Origin: Thiotrichaceae bacterium
Lineage (GTDB): Bacteria; Pseudomonadota; Gammaproteobacteria; Thiotrichales; Thiotrichaceae
Assembly: GCA_026992705.1 (NCBI GenBank)
Contig: JALWYT010000125.1
Span: 1 to 6,721 of the forward strand
Length of the DNA stretch: 6,721 nt
Direction of reading: 5' to 3'
Shown: positions 5,137 through 6,721 of the stretch, in pieces
Layout of the letters: each line of letters begins with the position of its first letter
Position numbering within the stretch: the stretch's first letter is position 1
Notes under the pieces: generated by a model
Told to the model about the DNA's origin: nothing
The model's database searches: none
Seen by the model: the letters and a program-made list of their open reading frames with translations, nothing else
Position numbers and translations under genes: made by a program

Positions 5137-5910
5137 TTAATGAACATCTTTCCAATATTCTTTTTTCAACAAATAAGCAAAAACAAAGAATATCGCTAAG
5201 AAGATCATGACAAATACACCATAAGTTTTACGATGTAATTGTGCAGGTTCACTCACATAAGTTAAGAAGTTAGTTAAATCACGAGTGACTTCACGGTAGT
5301 CATCCTCGGTCATAACACCTGTACGCTCCATAACAAACTTAGGGGCGGCATGATGACCTTCTTTAGACTCGCCTTCAGTTGCAGGCTCTTCCTCAAGCTT
5401 TTGTAGACCTTGCAAACCCATGAGTACATGTGGCATACCAACATTGGGAAAAACCGTATTGTTTACACCAAATGGACGTGAATCATCCTTATAAAAGGAA
5501 TTTAAATAGGTATAAATCCAATCCGCACCACGAGAGCGACCAACTAATGATAGATCAGGTGGAGGTGTACCAAACCATTTAGCAGCAGACTCATGATCCA
5601 AAGCATTTTCCATTAAAGAGCCAATCTTAGTTGGTTTGTCTTTTTTTGGATCACGGGTAAAAATTAAGTTTTCTTTAACTTCATCTTCAGTCAAACCGAG
5701 GTCTTCCGCCATACGATTATAGCGACTAAATTTTAAAGAATGACAAGCCATACAATAATTTATGTAATATTTTGCTCCACGCTGCAAACTATCTTTATCA
5801 TGTAAATCAATATTTGCAGATTGTAAATGAGCACTACCACCTGCAAATGCTGAAAGAGGTAAAGCTACCGCAGCAAAAGCGAAAGCAATAATCGTTTGTT
5901 TAATATTCAT
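5137..5910 (-). CDS. petC: Cytochrome c1 of the ubiquinol-cytochrome c oxidoreductase (bc1) complex
   Basis: Cytochrome c1 takes electrons from the Rieske protein and passes them to soluble or membrane cytochrome c, on the periplasmic face. The 257-residue product starts with a Sec signal peptide (about 1-23, ending AFA). It has one covalent c-type heme site, C53-M-A-C56-H57, followed by SLKFSRYNRMAEDLG. PPPDLSLVGRSRGADWIYTY (116-135) is a typical c1 block. M159 in NVGMPHV is the probable sixth heme ligand. A C-terminal membrane anchor (about 230-248) ends in KKEYWKDVH. Between M159 and the anchor is a charged stretch (about 172-190) rich in Glu, Lys and His that looks poorly conserved. The ATG shares its A with the petB stop (TAATG), and AGGA at 5918-5921 sits 7 bases ahead, so the genes are translationally coupled. 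A terminator follows at 5033-5061. Confidence 0.97.
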   Translation of the reverse strand: MNIKQTIIAFAFAAVALPLSAFAGGSAHLQSANIDLHDKDSLQRGAKYYINYCMACHSLKFSRYNRMAEDLGLTEDEVKENLIFTRDPKKDKPTKIGSLMENALDHESAAKWFGTPPPDLSLVGRSRGADWIYTYLNSFYKDDSRPFGVNNTVFPNVGMPHVLMGLQGLQKLEEEPATEGESKEGHHAAPKFVMERTGVMTEDDYREVTRDLTNFLTYVSEPAQLHRKTYGVFVMIFLAIFFVFAYLLKKEYWKDVH

Positions 5911-6721
5911 TATGCGATCCTCTCTGGTACGGTCTTTTCAGCATTACAGCTAGGATTAATCATAGGCATTAATAAAGTCATTGCTAAATAAGCAACTGGA
6001 ATAGTTAACTGCTTCCAGAACTGTGATACTTGTTCAGCAGAGAAACTTGGATCAAAACGTAAGTAATCCGTAATGCCTACTACTAACAATAAGACCACAA
6101 ACCATAAGCCATACTTTGCTTCTTTAGGATTACTATGAATCGCTAATACCGCAAAGAATAAGAAGTACACTTGTGTCATGCGTGTGCCAAGTTCTTTTAG
6201 TACATCTGTTACTGGTTGCACACCCAAATAGCCTAAAATGATAAAGGTAATAACAAACCAAGCAAGATTTACTTTATTTGCACGATTACGATAACGGTGT
6301 GATTTAATAGGATTTCTATCAATCCAAGGTAGTAAGAATAAAACAATAATTGCAGCAAACATTGCCAAGGTTCCACCAAATGGGTCAGGTACTGCACGTA
6401 ATACGGTGTAGAATGGTGTGAAGTACCAAACAGGTGCAATATGTTCTGGTGTTTTTAATGGGTTGGCAGGTTCAAAATTAGCATGTTCAAGGAAGTAACC
6501 ATTCATTTCAGGTACGAAGAAAACAATCGCAAAAAATACAATTAAAAAAGCGACTACACCAGCAATATCTTTCACACTGTAGTATGGGTGAAAAGGAATA
6601 CCATCAGCAGGTGCCGTGTCACTCCAACGATTACCTTTTGGACCTTCTTTAATTTCAATACCTTCAGGGTTGTTTGAACCGACTGCATGTAATGCAACAA
6701 TATGGAGAAATACCAACATAA
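5910..6721 (-). CDS. petB: Cytochrome b of the bc1 complex, C-terminal two thirds (runs off right edge)
   Basis: Cytochrome b is the membrane subunit that carries hemes bL and bH and forms the Qo and Qi quinone sites. At least 269 residues are present; the first Met in the window is internal, since full proteins are about 400 residues and the N-terminal helices with the other heme ligands lie beyond the edge. The fragment starts inside helix D. H6 (FLHIVALH) corresponds to bovine H196, a heme bH ligand, and H11 to the Qi-site H201; then comes GSNNPEG. The Qo-site motif normally written PEWY reads P96-V97-W98-Y99 here. Hydrophobic segments lie near 52-70, 117-133, 152-170, 183-195, 203-218 and 238-254. 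The Rieske gene would be expected upstream, outside the window. The stop overlaps the petC start by one base. Confidence 0.96.
   Translation of the reverse strand, partial: MLVFLHIVALHAVGSNNPEGIEIKEGPKGNRWSDTAPADGIPFHPYYSVKDIAGVVAFLIVFFAIVFFVPEMNGYFLEHANFEPANPLKTPEHIAPVWYFTPFYTVLRAVPDPFGGTLAMFAAIIVLFLLPWIDRNPIKSHRYRNRANKVNLAWFVITFIILGYLGVQPVTDVLKELGTRMTQVYFLFFAVLAIHSNPKEAKYGLWFVVLLLVVGITDYLRFDPSFSAEQVSQFWKQLTIPVAYLAMTLLMPMINPSCNAEKTVPERIA

Overview
The window looks like chromosomal DNA of a gammaproteobacterium, AT-rich by eye. The main reason is the minus-strand run petB-petC followed by sspA-sspB, an order typical of gamma- and betaproteobacteria. The SspA, SspB, DHFR and HemN sequences also all align well with the E. 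coli proteins as I recall them. An aerobic or facultative organism with a cytochrome bc1 complex is implied. The genus cannot be fixed from this sequence alone.

Layout on the minus strand, read from right to left. Cytochrome b (petB, entering from the right edge) overlaps cytochrome c1 (petC) by one base. The pet operon ends in a hairpin-plus-T-run terminator near 5033-5061. A new transcription unit follows: sspA, sspB (20-base gap), folA (TGATG overlap) and a class I dihydroorotase, pyrC, whose ribosome binding site sits directly after the folA stop. A non-coding gap at 1512-1926 comes next, and then hemN (oxygen-independent coproporphyrinogen III oxidase). At the left edge, 1-59 carries what looks like the last 18 codons of an unidentified plus-strand gene convergent with hemN.

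The most unusual part is the gap at 1512-1926. Its hemN-proximal side holds a perfect FNR/Anr palindrome (1592-1605), which fits oxygen control of hemN. Its distal side holds what looks like an undescribed plus-strand small RNA gene. An extended -10 promoter (1683-1710) is followed by three consecutive well-paired hairpins (1716-1750, 1749-1796, 1798-1862) and a GC-rich intrinsic terminator whose T run lies on the plus strand (1882-1909). The middle hairpin presents a CCTCCTCCTCC tract (1777-1787), which in RNA would be complementary to Shine-Dalgarno sequences. A second, imperfect FNR-like site (1651-1664) lies about 60 bases upstream of the predicted RNA start. The RNA would be divergent from hemN and convergent with pyrC.

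The genes link respiration (bc1 complex and heme supply), stress control and ClpXP delivery (SspA, SspB), and nucleotide and folate synthesis (FolA, PyrC). No mobile element, CRISPR array, tRNA or rRNA was seen. PyrC is the one protein that looks taxonomically out of place: it resembles the Bacteroidetes-type dihydroorotase and has Gln in place of the first His of the HxH metal motif.
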